From positions 248,001 through 312,000 of the forward strand of contig BDSL01000053.1 in NCBI GenBank assembly GCA_003116995.1: a stretch of DNA of 64,000 bases. Direction: 5' to 3'. The position numbers and the translations under genes were made by a program. Positions 1-11,799 of the stretch are shown piece by piece. This DNA is from Yamagishiella unicocca. Taxonomy: Eukaryota; Chlorophyta; Chlorophyceae; Chlamydomonadales; Volvocaceae. How positions within the stretch are numbered: the first letter of the stretch is position 1; every line of letters begins with the position of its first letter. Under the pieces are notes generated by a model. The model had not been told where the DNA came from and searched no databases. It saw nothing but the letters and a program-made list of their open reading frames with translations.

Positions 1-3000
1 CCCCACGCCCCTGGCAGCAAGCGGCGGCGTGGGTACCGATGAATCCACGCCAGCGGGGGAGCCGGAGTCGGCGGCGGCGGCGGTGGCCGCTGTAGAGCCA
101 GCGAACCCACCAGCAGAGGGTCCAGCTAGAAGCCAACAGGCAAAAGGAACACGCCCCGCGGCCGCTCAGCTGCAACGGCAGGTCAAGCGGCTGCGGCGCT
201 CCGGACGCATGGCAGCCGCCCTGGAGGTGTCGTACACGGGCATGTCGTACCATCCCAGCGTCCGCAGCTTCTGGGCGTCGGCCGCCTCCCTGGAGACGCG
301 CATGGGCCGGGCGGCGGTGGCGCTGGAGCTGTTGCAGGAGGGGCTGCGGAGGTGGGAGCCGGGGGAGGGGGGGGAGGAGCACGAGAGGCGGGCTCTGCTG
401 GTTTTAAAGGGTTTTGTTGGGAGGGGTACGGCAGGAGAAGATACCGGTAAGTGTGGTGGTTAGGGGCGGGCAGGAGGCTCCGGGAGAGGGTGGGTTTGGT
501 TAGTGGGGTTCCTGCTGCTGCCTGGAGGGTCCTTGCAGGCGGTGGTGATGGTTCTCGGAGCCCATATCCTGTAACGTCGCGGCCATTCGCCGGCCCCCTC
601 CGCCGCGCAGGTGGCCCGGCAACGCCGCGCTGCTGCTGGCGCTGGGGCAGACACGGGCGGCGCAGGGCGACTTCGGAGCCGCCCGGGAGGCCTTCCATGC
701 GGCTTCGGAGCGGGAGCCGGACAATGCGGCGGTGCTGCATGTGGGTTGGACCGGGGGTTCGACTGAATTGTGTAGGGCAGGAGGCGCATCGGGCGATCAG
801 AGATAGCTAAAACAAACCCACGTCCCCTCCGTGTGTCCTCTCCCTCCCTTCCCCGCACTACCCCACCCCACCCCCCGGGCCAGCCACCTGCTCTCATGCC
901 TCCTTCGCCCCTACCCCGGGCTTTCCGCAACCCCCCTCTCCCTACAGGCCTGGGCCATGGCTGACGCTGCATGTGGCGACCTGGCGGGGGCCCGCTCTCG
1001 CTTCCGCGCCGCCACTCGGGCCGACCCCGACATGGCGCACACCTACACCGCCTGGGCGCGGATGGAGGCGGCGGCGGGGGACGAGGCGGCGGCTCGGCAG
1101 GTGTTCGAGGAGGGGCACGGCGCTGACCCCACGCACGTGCCTCTGCTGCACGTGAGTGGCTCGCTTGTTGCTGCCTGGGGCAATGCAGTCGCTTGTTGCT
1201 GCCTGGGGCATGCAGTCGCTTGTTGCTGCCTGGGGCATGCAGTCGCTTGTTGCTGCCTGGGGCATGCAGTCGCTTGTTGCTGCCTGGGGCATGCAGTCGC
1301 TTGTTGCTGCCTGGGGCATGCAGTCGCTTGTTGCTGCCTGGGGCATGCAGTCGCTTGTTGCTGCCTGGGGCATGCAGTCGCTTGTTGCTGCCTGGGGCAT
1401 GCAGTCGCTTGTTGCTGCCTGGGGCATGCAGTCGCTTGTTGCTGCCTGGGGCATGCAGTCGCGGGCACAGCTTTGGTGAGGTAGCTTGTGGAAGGAAGGC
1501 GAGGGTAGGAGAGTGGGAGAGCAGGATTCGGTATTGGACCCTTGGTGTTGCTCTTGGGCGGACAAGCCTTACCGCACCGCCCTGCCCCAGTCCTGACCCA
1601 CCACGCAACACCACGCTGCACCCAAGCGAGCATTACGCGTTGCTTCTCCATGCATGAGTTGGGAAAGCCGGTTGGGTGCCAAACGTCCCCTGCCCTTGCC
1701 TTCCTCCATCCCATCCCACCGCTACCCCAGGCGTGGGCGGTGTTCGAGGTTCACCACGATAAACAGAGCGCGGCCCGGCGGCTGCTGGGGCGGGCACTGG
1801 AGCTGGACCCGCACCACGTGCCTAGCTGGATGGTGGGGCGGCAGCGCGGGGAGGGGTTTACGAGAGGAGACCCGTGGGTCGGCACTGAAGAGTAAACCCA
1901 CAGCTCGGGGGGAAGGGTGCGGGATGGCTTGTGGAACGACCCGGAGTGTGATGGCTGTCTTGAACACAAGCACGGGAGAAATCCTTGACGCCCGGACCCT
2001 CCTGTACTACTGTACTTCTGAGCCCGCAGCACTGGCTCGCCGCCCTGCAGTCACCAGAATAACGAATCTGCACCCCTGCCGTACCCTCCTCCGCTCCCTG
2101 CCGTACCCTCCTCCGGCCGCTGCCGTACCCTCCTCCGCAGTCCATGGGCCAGCTGGAGTGGCGGCAGGGCAACACACCGCGGGCGCGGGAGGTGTTTGAG
2201 ATGGGCCTGGCGGTGCTGGGGCCGTGCGCGCCGCTGCTGGGGGCACTGGCGGAGCTGGAGCTGCGGCTCAAGAACACGCGGAGGGCCAGGCGAGTTCCAC
2301 AGGGGGGTGAGGATGCGGGTGGGCTGCGGCGACCGGATGGCAACTGGAGGGGCGGGCTAGCGCGCGTGGAGGCTTTAAAAACAGTAACAAGAAAGGAAAG
2401 GAGGCGAAACCACAGCGCAGCCAAGCGATGTTGCGCGCTTGTCTGTTCATTCATAGACACGATTGAGAAGCGACGGGAGAGGAAAAGGAAGCAAGCTTGC
2501 GCAAGCCCTGCCCTGTCCGACCCACAGCGATTGCGCCGAGAGGAGACTGACCAATGTGTGTGTGTGTGTGTACCGGTGGCTCCGGTACATGGTATCCATC
2601 GAGATGTGGCATGTGTGGAGTTGCCTTCCGTGCGGTCCTGGTTGCACGCGTGTGGTGCTGACGTGGGTCGCGCTAACCCGCCATGAGTGCGTCACGGCGC
2701 CACCGGTAAGATATGACTGCCGCCACCTCGCTGTTGGCCCTGCAGGGACACCTTCGAGCGCCTTCGCGCCGTGGCTCCCCGCCACCTGCCCGCGCTGGTC
2801 GCCTCAGCCCAGATGGAGCACCGAGCCGGAAACGCCGCTCGGGCGGACCGACTGTACGGCGAGGCGGCGGCGGCGGTGGCGGCGGGCGTCGTACGAGGCA
2901 GCGAGGGCGGGGGGCTGTGGCGGCGGAGGCCTGGGGTTGGGGCGGAGGAGGACGCGGGAGTGGAGGGTGCGGCGAGGGAGGAGTACGACACTGCTGACGG

Positions 3001-5042
3001 CGAAGACGGCGACGGCGGCGCCGCTGGTACTGCCGTACCCCCATCAGCTGCCGTGCTGCATTCCCGTGCCCAGAGCTACCTGCGCGACGGAGACCTGGAG
3101 GCGGCCGAGGAGTGGCTGTTGGCGGTTGAGGCGGTTGAGCCCGGCAACGGCTACCTGTGCCACACGCGCGGGCTGCTGTGTCAGCGCGAGGGGGCCATGG
3201 AGGCGGCGGAGGAGTGGTTTCGGAGGGGCCTGGCCTGCGGCGGCAGCGGCGGCAGCACCGACCGTGAGGGCGCGCTGCTGTGCTACGAGGGCCTTGCGGA
3301 GCTGCTGACCTTCCGGGTGGGTGGACGGCGGGTGGGGGTTGACCGTTGGCGGTTAGGACGTCCGGGTCTTCCTCGTACCTCTTCCCCCCGCTTTTTTATA
3401 TTTTTGGGACGGGTGCTAGGTCGGCGCTGCGGCGAGTGAAGACGCGCGACAGGTCTAGGGACTGCTGAAAGGGAGGCAGACCGCCAGCCAGCAGCCCTGC
3501 TCCTGTCCGAATGCTGCTGCGCCCATCCCGCGGCAATCGCTGCTCGCCGTCTCCCTGCCGTTTCCTTCCGGTGCAGGGCCTGAAGGATGAGGCGCGGGCT
3601 GTGTGGCGGGCCGGTGCGGCCGCCGTGCAGCCGCCCACCTCCCGCTTCCTGCGCCAGGCGGCGCTGTTCGAGAAGAAGGACCGCAACTGGCCGGCGGCGG
3701 CGGCGCTGTTCGCAGACGCAGTGCGGCGGGACCCACAGGTGCGAATTAGGTGGGGCTAGGGCTTCAAGATGTGCCGGTCAGCAATACCTGAGCCGTGACA
3801 AGCCGCGTGCAGCAGCATTCTGAAGGGCGGAGATGGAGGCGGCTGGATGGGTGACGGTGCTAGAAGGTGGCCACGGGCGCCGGTGGGAGGTGATGTGTGC
3901 GAGTGACACATGGCTGCGCGGCCGTCCCGCGACCCGCCCACCTGCCCCTCGCCCCTGGAGTCCCTCCACCCGCCCGCCCGCTCCATCCCTCCCAATCCCC
4001 ATCCCTCCCAATCCCCGTCCCTCCCAACCCCGCAGGACTACCGAAGCTGGCTGCAGTGGGCAGTGTTCGAGCGGCGGCAGCGCAACTGGGACGCGGCGGA
4101 GAGGTGCTTCCAGCGGGGGACCGCAGTGGCGCCCGCCTACCCCTACCTGTGGTGGGTGCCGGGGGCGGGGGGCCCAGGAGGCCCAGGAGGCATATCCAAG
4201 GCGTGGGAGGAGTTGCACAGGGGAGACGCCATAGTGCTGCGTAGAGGATCTCCCACCACGGCTCTGTCCTCACGCCTCCTACGTCGTGTGACCGGGTCTT
4301 CTCGCCGCCCCCTTGTTGCCAGGTACTCGTACGCCACCATGCTGGTCGCGCTGCGGCGCATCCCGGAGGCCCGCCACGTGCTGCGCACCGCCACCCGCCA
4401 CTGCCCGCGCTCCGCGCCGTTGTGGATGGAGTGGGCGCTGATGGAGGCGGCGGCGGGGGACGAGGGCGCGGCCAGGAAGCTGTTCAAGAGGGTGAGGCGC
4501 CGGGGGCGGGAGCGCCGGGGGGTGCGGGCAGTGGCGGGGAATAGGGCCCTCAGCGGTGGGGAAGCAACCTGGGACATGGACTATGGCCGGGCTGCCCAAT
4601 CACCAGGAAGCACCCACGCGGTTAGACCAAGACCACAGCATACCATTTGCGACGCGGAATGGTCGGAGATGTGGATGCAACAGCTTACTTCCGGTCCCAC
4701 ACCCCATCACCTGACCCTCGAAATTCCGACCGCTCCGCCCTCCCTGGCCCCGCCCTCCCTGGCCCCGCCCTCCCTGGCCCCGCCCTCCCTGGCCCCCGGC
4801 CCCAGGGCTCCGAGGTTCCTCCCTCCTACCAGCACGCCCCGCTGTACCAGGCCTGGGCGGCGTTCGAGCAGCAGCAGGGAGACACAGCCGCAGCCGAGTG
4901 GCTGATCCAGCGGGCCGAGCAGCTGCCGCCGGCGCGACGGACACGGCAGCCGCCGGCGGCGGCGGCAGCGGCGGCGGCGGCCGGGCCAGCGGGTTCAGTG
5001 GGCGCCGACGGGGCGGCTGCTGCTGCCGACGGGGTTTCCTGA
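1..5042 (+). CDS. HAT/TPR-repeat RNA-metabolism protein (MBB1/HCF107-like), 5' end outside window
   Basis: Ten exons join in phase: 1-351, 611-740, 948-1151, 1731-1832, 2141-2289, 2746-3316, 3577-3738, 4036-4151, 4323-4491 and 4833-5042 (stop). The frame is already open at base 2, so the N-terminus is missing; about 720 residues are visible. From about residue 50 onward the protein is an array of 34-residue helical hairpins with the half-a-TPR signature (Trp at the start of helix A, then G-[DN]-x3-AR, then a D/P turn). Family knowledge: such proteins include MBB1/HCF107, which bind and protect chloroplast psbB/psbH transcripts. That specific role is inferred from repeat type only; a splicing-type HAT protein is the alternative. 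An acidic, Gly-rich insert interrupts the array in the large sixth exon. The tail is Ala/Gly-rich. Intron 5 (2290-2745) uses a GC donor. No TGTAA signal was found downstream. Confidence 0.72.
1161..1461 (+). repeat. Intronic 27-bp minisatellite, 11 copies
   Basis: Eleven near-perfect head-to-tail copies of a 27-bp unit (core CTTGTTGCTGCCTGGGG) begin 10 bp after the donor of intron 3 of the HAT gene. The first copy differs by one inserted A before the next unit. Because 27 is divisible by three, the array stays open in several frames and makes repetitive false ORFs on both strands. The near identity of copies suggests recent expansion. Confidence 0.95.
2076..2140 (+). repeat. Three 22-bp copies of the 3' splice-site region of intron 4
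   Basis: Three tandem units start CTGCCGTACCCTCCTCCG. The last ends CAG and supplies the acceptor used at 2140; the other two end CTCC and GCCG and lack an AG. The pyrimidine tract of the intron has therefore been triplicated while only the last copy keeps the splice dinucleotide. Confidence 0.85.
2555..2571 (+). repeat. (TG)n microsatellite
   Basis: Eight TG dinucleotides lie inside intron 5 (the GC-donor intron) of the HAT gene. Confidence 0.9.
3983..4035 (+). repeat. Three 16-bp pyrimidine units before an acceptor
   Basis: Three copies of CC[AG]TCCCTCCCAA[TC]CC run directly into the CGCAG acceptor of the exon starting at 4036 of the HAT gene. Confidence 0.85.
4737..4797 (+). repeat. Four 15-bp copies near the last acceptor of the HAT gene
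   Basis: CCTCCCTGGCCCCGC repeats four times in the last intron, ending about 35 bp before the acceptor at 4832. Confidence 0.85.
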
Positions 5043-6188
5043 GTGGCGGGGGCCAGGCGACTGCGCTTGGTGAGGTGCAGTGGGCTTAGGGGCAGCGAAT
5101 CCCAGGGGAGCGGTTGTTGCGCGGGGCTTGGGGAGCCGGTAGGTGGTCTTGGGAGGGGATGGTCGTGGAGGGAGTGGGTCGAGGAGCCGCTTGGTGCGTG
5201 GTGTGGCTGCACGGCAGGAGGGTGGGCGTGGGGGGTGAGAGGACACCCGGACGTGGGGCTGGGCCACCGCGGCGGGTAGGTCGGATGGGTTAGGTTCGCA
5301 CGCCAGTTCTCCTAGGATCCAGCCGAGAGCGCTGGGGGCCCGTGAGGGCGGCGGCCGGAGGCGTGAGGGCATGCGGCGCAGGCGCAGCTGAGGTAGCGGC
5401 TTGTGGCTGGGGTCAACAGCTGGAGTTTAGAGCCTCGGTGATCAGGAGCTAGGGATCCGGGAATGCCTGGGCCAACCGGCATAATGCTCGAATCGTGCAT
5501 ACAGTGCGACTGCCGCACTACCTGCTGGGTGGCCTTGAGTGAGTCCCGCCATTCTGGACAGGGACGCGGGGAGTGAGACCGACGAAGCGTGGCAGTGTCA
5601 GGACTGGTAGAGCGCTAGCGGAGGAGCGGAGGATGGTGCCAGCTTCATTACAGCTCTGCAGCTGTCTAGCCGTCAGAACAACGGACAGCACTGGCGAGAA
5701 CACGAAGAGCCAGAAGAAACACGTGTATCGATGCCCGACGAACGCAGCTCCGAACGCCTCAGCCCCCACCCACATCAGGCAGTCTTGAAGAGCACTCGCA
5801 CCGGACTGCGGTAGGTTACAAGACTGGGACGCACCAAACGCCGGTGCCAGACCGATGCATGCAGCCCAGGTCCGATCAGCACTGCGGTTGAAAATGCAGT
5901 GCGGCTGCCAATTTGGATGAAAAGCCCTAAGAATACTATTTGGGTCAAAAATACCAAGGCCACCTCCTTCGCAAGAGCCCCTATCGGCGCGAGGTTACTG
6001 CCGCGTCTGTTCGTCGCCACGCGCCACGTGGGCCACCAACAATGGCTCCGGAACCAGTACCCGACCCAACCTCCACCGAGCTTCCCAGCGCTCACGAAGT
6101 CCCACCGCCACGTCATCGCCACCCGCAGTGCGGCCCAGCCAGCCAGCCTAGGGCGGGTTGCACCCCACCCCCTAACAGAGCAGCCGCC
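5043..6188. other. Convergent intergenic region
   Basis: This region lies between the stop of the HAT gene and the stop of the minus-strand zinc-knuckle gene. Apart from a minus-strand TGTAA near 5816 I see no gene, RNA or mobile element. The left part is G/A-rich on the plus strand and is presumably 3' UTR of the HAT gene. Confidence 0.6.
5816..5820 (-). terminator. TGTAA polyadenylation signal for the zinc-knuckle gene
   Basis: The minus strand reads TGTAA about 370 nt after the stop at 6189. TGTAA is the usual poly(A) signal in chlamydomonad nuclear genes. The assignment rests on motif and position only. Confidence 0.5.
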
Positions 6189-7852
6189 TCAGTCGTCCTC
6201 CGACCGGTCTCTCTGCCTCCTCCGCTGCCCTTCGTCGGCCTTATCACGACCCGCCACCCGCTCGCCGCGCCGCTCCCGCTCAGCCCCCTCCCCCCCTTGG
6301 TCCCGGGTTCGACCCCGCCGCTCCTCCTTCGCGTCGCGCCCCTCCCGACCCGCCCGCTCCCGCTCGCGCTCCCGTTCCCGCCACCGCTCCCGGTCGTACT
6401 CCTCATCCCCGCCGCGCTCCCGCCGCTCACGCGGCCGCCGCTCCTCGTCTCCGCCATCCCGCCGCTCCCTGCCCCGCTCCTCCCTCGCCTCCTCCCGCCG
6501 CTCCGGCCGCCGCTCCAGCTCCTCGCCCTTCGGCTGCTCCCGCCGCTGCTTCCGGCCCTCGTCCTCCTCCTCCTGCGGCTGCTGCCCGCGGCGATCGCGG
6601 ACCTCTAACCGCCGCTCCCGGCCCTCCTCCCGATGACGCCGCTCCTCCTGCTCCCGGTCCCCCCACCTCCCCGCATCCTCCCTGCGCGCGCCCTCCTCCT
6701 CCTCGGCGCTAGGCCGCTCCTCTTTTCGCTGCTGCTGCCGCGGCGGCGGCGGCCTCTCTCGCTCCTTACGCTCTTCGCCGTCGCTGTCGCTGCTGCTGTC
6801 ACTGCCAGCGTCCCGCTCCTCCGCCCGGTGCCGCTTCTTCTTCTTGTCCTTGCCCTCCTCTCGCTCCCCCTCCCGCTCCTTGTCGCGTCCGGCCTTCTTC
6901 TCCTTCTTGCCCTCCTTTTTCGACCGTTTGCTCTTCTTCTTCGAGTCTTTCTTCTTCTCCTTCTTGCTGCTGCTGCTGCGCTTTCGTTTGCGACTGCCGC
7001 CGTCAGAGTCGCCGCTGCTGCCGTCCAGGTCGGCCGTGTCCAGGGAGGATACCTCGTCGGGGTCCGGCAGTAGTGCCCGCATGGTGGCGGCTGTAGCATA
7101 ACATGGAGGTCCAAAGGCCCGGGGGGGAAAGGGTTGACGAGGCCACGGTTGGCGCACGGCGAGGCACGCTGGCAGCCAACCCATGCAACCCATACCAGCC
7201 GCAGCCCTTTACGAATACGTTGTCCCCACTTAACACCCCCTTTGTCCCACGTTCTCAGGCCCCCACCACAGGGCTCCTCCCTGGAGCACCGAACCGTACG
7301 CACCCGCTGCCGCGGCGTCCAGGTCGCCGATGTCTCCCGTGTGGCCGGACACGCCGTTCTTGCACTTCTTAGTCAGGTGGCCCAGGCCGCCGCAGATCTT
7401 GCAAGCGCCACGCATGGTGTTGCCGGTGGCTCCTTGCGACTTGGCCAGGGCCAGCAAGCCCTGCAAGTCCGTGGCCTTGGGCTGGTAGCCGGCTGGTGGG
7501 GGGCGGATGAAGTGCAGTGGGGCCATGAGGGGTGAGTGAAGGATGACCGATGGGGGGGAGGGAGTTGTTCCTCCGTGTTGTGACAGCGGTGCTCATGACC
7601 GTCACTGTTGACCGCTCTGATGCAAAAACTGACGGATAACCAGGCGGGTGTGCACAACTTACAGGCTTCAACAAGCTGCTGAGCCCGCTCCATACGCTGC
7701 GCCTTATAACCACCACCGTAAGACGGCGCGCGCAGAGTGGCTTCGATAGCAGAGTTTGTTCCCTTCTGCTCATTTTCGATGCCAATGACGTTGTTCCACA
7801 TAGAGTTGCCCTGAAGGGCCGTACTGTAGATGGGGATGCATAAACGTCCCAT
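6189..7852 (-). CDS. CCHC zinc-knuckle, Arg/Glu/Lys-rich protein (SREK1IP1-like, splicing-associated)
   Basis: Minus-strand exons 7860-7663, 7492-7304 and 7090-6189 join in phase and give about 420 residues. The second exon carries one zinc knuckle, CKICGGLGHLTKKC (C-x2-C-x4-H-x4-C). The third starts with a short acidic Ser/Asp stretch, then KKEKKKDSKKKSKRSKK-type basic runs, then some 200 residues of RE/RD/ER dipeptides ending RSEDD and the stop. One N-terminal CCHC knuckle followed by a Lys/Ser then Arg/Glu-rich tail is the layout of SREK1IP1 (P18SRP), a small nuclear partner of the splicing regulator SREK1; this protein is much longer than the metazoan one. The residues before the knuckle match nothing I recognise. 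The start is uncertain: ATG at 7852 is the first in-frame Met, but a small upstream exon may add residues (see 7941-7996). Confidence 0.68.
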
Positions 7853-7940
7853 GTCAGCCACTAAAAAGCATTGGCCAAAAGGTTATGCCACTCCTGAGTT
7901 TTGGTGTCGTGTTAGTTGTTGCCCTGTTGACGGCACCCAC

Positions 7941-7996
7941 CTCGTGCGAACACGATTGTACTGTGCCTTCAACTGAGCAATGCCACGAGTAGCCAT
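7941..7996 (-). other. Candidate upstream exon of the zinc-knuckle gene
   Basis: ATG at 7996 opens an 18-codon ORF followed by a strong donor (GTGGGT at 7940). Splicing this donor to the acceptor before 7860 gives a TGA within two codons. Either the exon is 5' UTR with a short upstream ORF, or a weaker donor (GTGTTC at 7953) that does restore the frame is used. Confidence 0.35.
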
Positions 7997-9273
7997 CTTT
8001 GCTGCTGGAGGAGTTCTCCGTTAGGGACGACCGCCGAGAAGATCCTCGGAGCACGAAGGAGAGATACCGAAGAACCCGCGGAACTCCTAATCAATTACTG
8101 TAACACAGCATGGGTCCCTTATAAAGCTAACATATTTCTGCAGGCGGTGGTGGACTTTGCGTTCCGGGCTTCCGGCTTTTGGTGACGTATAATCTCAAAG
8201 GCGTCGCAAAGGGTAGTGGTGGCTCTATACAGTGACCTGGTTCCGGGGCCAGCTTCTCGGGAAAACTGTCTTGCCGATTCTATTCCGTACTCATGTACGG
8301 CGGATGTCTAGGCGCAGACGAAATGCCAAGGAAGGCGCAGCGGCCTGCAAATTCATCTAATGTCACGTGGATGGGTAATACTGTCGTTCGTCCTCTGTGC
8401 TAAATGTGTGCCCTGGCAAAGTCGGTTACCGGTACGCCGCCAGTTTTCGTTACCGGCAGGCTTTCTTGAATGCACAATCGTCTTTGCGATAAAACCGCTT
8501 TCAAGTTTGGGAGGCAGATATCTGTTACAGATGTTCTTCAGCATGTGGATTCGGTTGGCCTCCTGGCGTAGCCCCAGTGCTCCACTGGCCCCACGGTTCT
8601 GTCCGGCTACGGTCTTTTTGGGGGTGTCTTTGCGATACTTAACTAGCTTGCCACATCCGTTCGGTGTTTGCTGCAGGGCCGTGCCTGCACGGGCCGGTGC
8701 AACAACCTGCCAGTGCGCATCAAGATGTACGTCCAGCCCTCAGTGCACCCTCAGTGAGGTTGCTGACACACTCTACACCTCTTAACGGCTGGATCGTCAC
8801 CCAATAGAATACACACACTGGCGAAAATGTTTCCGGCCATTCTCGTCTCTCCCCTTGCCTGCCCGCAAACGACACTGCCGACAAGCACCGATGAAAGCAC
8901 AACGACAAGAGGCTAGACGGCAGGTGAAGCAAACAGTGACGCCACTTAAGCTTGGCAACAGCAGCAATCCGCTGCAGCAACTCAGGAAGGCAATACAAAC
9001 CCATCGCGATGCATCATGAACGGGCGCGACCCTGCGTGGGCCGGCGTGGCCCCGGCGTGTTGGAACCTGATTGGATTCTGGATCCAACCCTCTAGGCCTC
9101 GGCCCGCCGCTAAACAGCCTTTCCCACCTTACAATAATCCTCGGCGTCTGTACTAGAAGGATTTTAACAGGATTTCATCCCCAGCTGTCAAGGCAGGTTC
9201 ACAGCACGTTCTGACTCTGCCGTATTCGACATGCTTTGTAGCAAGCGTAGAGACCCTGAAATTCATTACCACA
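7997..9273. other. Divergent intergenic/promoter region
   Basis: This lies between the 5' ends of the zinc-knuckle gene (minus) and the glycosyltransferase gene (plus). No ORF here resembles a known protein. It should hold both promoters; I could not identify a convincing TATA element. Confidence 0.5.
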
Positions 9274-11799
9274 ATGTTGTTGAAATTATTACCGGTAGTC
9301 ACTGCGGCTGCCTTGATTGTTCAATGCGGCGCCCGGGACCAGACGGTCGTCGCGGGCTCCCTTGCAGAACACAGGGCAGCCTTCACTTCGGGCATTTGCA
9401 GCGGTTTACACCAGGCTTATACTGACCTGCACAAACAAATCGTCGAAGGCCAGAAAGCGCAGCGCTTCCTAGTCTTCGTGTCTCCGCCTTCAGGCACCGC
9501 AGGTAAGTGAGGGCCGTATTTCCTGGTACGGGAAAATACTTCCATCTACAGCTAATTGGTAACGGGGGCCTCTTCGAATGGAATTGCCGAGGAGACTCCA
9601 GCCGAGTGACGTCCCAGGGGTCGTTCCACTGACTGATTCCGCATTTTAATGTAACTGCAAATCGGCACGGCCTGCGCGCACACGGAGCGTACCATCCCAC
9701 GCGTAAACCCCCACCACTACTACCGGCCGCAACCAGGCCGACCACCCCGCCCGCACCTCAGCTCCTGGCACCAACTGACGCCGTCGGCCCTGTAGCCGCC
9801 AAGTCACGATGTGACGCACGCTAATTGCATAACACAACCAATACCCGACTCTTCTCTTTTTTTGTCTTTGCTCTTGACTCTCTTTTCTTGCCCTCGCGCT
9901 CCCCGATTCCCCGGGCTTCCCCCCAGATCGGCTTCTTGGCTTGGTATCCGCGTTCCTGGTGGCGCTGCTGACACAGCGAGCCCTCCTCATCGCGCCCCAC
10001 CCCATGCCGTACGAGGCCTTGTACGACCAGCCATTCATCAACTGGACGACGTCTGCCCTGTCGCTCAGGGTGATGATGCCCGTAAAGTGGCCGGCCGGGT
10101 ACCGAATATGCTCCAAATGTAGGCCGGGGCCGCCTAACCTTCGCATGAACTGCGACGTCTGTGAGGACGACGGGCACTCCGTAGCCTACATGAACTGGAT
10201 CGGCATCAAGGATGCCCGGCTCTGGCACGTGAACAGCAACTTCCACGACGTCTGGCCGGACGTGCACACGGTGTACTACACAGGCAACAGAGGTACGGGT
10301 GTACGGAATCCACTAACTGCCGGGCGGTTGGGGTCCTGCGACGTCGGGCGCGTTGCGCCATGCCACACCACGGCCGCATGTCCGTCAGGGAGACGTTTCA
10401 CATACGACGCCTCTTGGCGCCGGCAGGCGCTATCCCTTGGCTCTTTCCTACACCGCACTTTCCCTTGCAGCGCAAAACCCACCACGGAAACAAAATGCTT
10501 GCCCCTTTCCAGCGCTAAATTACTAACACTATATTTCGTCGGAAACAGAAGCATGCTGGCCAGTGGTGCCTCATTGGCAACCGTGCGACCGTTACCTCGC
10601 CGTACAGGAATCAGCGTGGGCATGTTCCACAACCTGCACCACCAGCGCACGCTGCACGCCATGGGTCTGCGCCCCAGCACCGCGTTCGGCTGCATCTACA
10701 ACTACTTGCTGTTCCCCAAGCCGGAGACGCTGGAGGTCGTGCAGGTGGAGATGCGCGAACTGCTGGCGGCGGACCTGGTGATCGGAATCCAGGTGCGCTG
10801 CTTCGCCGCCAGCGCAGCCATGCCGGCCGGCCGGCACGTGGGAAACCCCTCCCTGGTCCTCTGTGCTGCCGAAGGCCTCAGCTGGACAAAAATTGTACGA
10901 CAAAAGAGATTCTCGTACTTCTTGTACACGGAGATGAGGGGTCCCGAGGAGATGTGAGGACGAGCCAGTGCATGGAGGGTATGAGAATGAACCCGTGGGT
11001 CAGCACTGAATAGGAAAACCTATCTGGAACGTTTTCATACACACGTGCATGGTGGGGGGGGGAGCAATGCCGGCCCGTCCCGTGGCTCTCCTGTGCCTCG
11101 CAGATCCGGACGGACGACAAATACATGGGGCCAGGCCACAGCCTGTCGCTGGAGGATGTGGAGGCGTACCGAAAGAACTTCGAGTGCGCGCAGAACCTGG
11201 AGGAGGTGCTACGTGTGGGGCAGCTGCACGTCAAGTGGTTTGTGGTGTCGGACAGCGTGACCATTCGGACGCAGGCGCAGATGTGGTACGGCAACAAGAT
11301 CGTGGTCTACATGCGATCCAAACCAACCCACTTGTCCGACTCAGCGACTGTAGACATGTTGGGGTCGCGGCTCGCCGCGGCCGAGCACTGGCTGTTCGGC
11401 ATGACGGACTATCAGGTACGGTACCGCGTGGTGTGGTGCGAGGCCCCTGCCTCTTCGATTACACATGAGCTGAGTCGCCGGGCCACTACGGACCAGCGTT
11501 GCTTACCTTGCTTTGCGACGGAAACACCTGCATGTCCTCAGCTGGTGTGTGTACCATCCATTACCTCCCTTCATTTCGGGCCAACTGACTAAACAACTGC
11601 CGTGTTCGTTGTCCGTTGTCGAGCCCAGGTCATCTCCTGGTGGAGCGGCTACGGTCGTACGGCGGCGATGCGGGCTCTGAGGGACTCGACGGTACAAGCG
11701 ATCACGGAAGAAACAGTGGCCGGGAACTGCACGCCCGCCACCATGCAGAGCCCCTGGGAACTGGGCCACGCTTACTCGGGTGCAAGGAGGATTTTATAG
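9274..11799 (+). CDS. Fucosyltransferase-like secretory glycosyltransferase
   Basis: Five exons join in phase: 9274-9502, 9927-10292, 10608-10792, 11104-11415 and 11629-11799, giving 420 residues. Residues 1-20 form a signal peptide or signal anchor (two Lys/Leu-rich turns, then an Ala/Val core). DRLLGLVSAFLVALLTQR at the start of exon 2 matches the nucleotide-sugar-binding entry motif of xyloglucan-type and related fucosyltransferases. IGIQIRTDDKYM (about 257-268) spans the exon 3/4 junction and resembles the GDP-fucose-binding Arg motif. A VVSDS segment and WWSGYGRTA near the C-terminus fit the same fold. The expected location is ER/Golgi and the expected role is fucose transfer to cell-wall or secreted glycans; acceptor and exact GT family (GT37 versus GT23/GT65/GT68-like) cannot be told by eye. 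The acceptor at 10607 was chosen because the one at 10548 leads into a closed frame. Confidence 0.62.

Noticed and set aside
1161..1461. CRISPR-like array
   Set aside because: The repeats are contiguous without unique spacers and the genome is eukaryotic.
1043..1714. Long repetitive ORFs on both strands over the 27-bp array
   Set aside because: They arise because the unit length is a multiple of three; the array lies inside an intron with good splice sites on either side.
9646..10267. Minus-strand ORFs opposite the glycosyltransferase exons
   Set aside because: The plus strand has signal peptide, family motifs and consistent splice phase; the minus strand has none.
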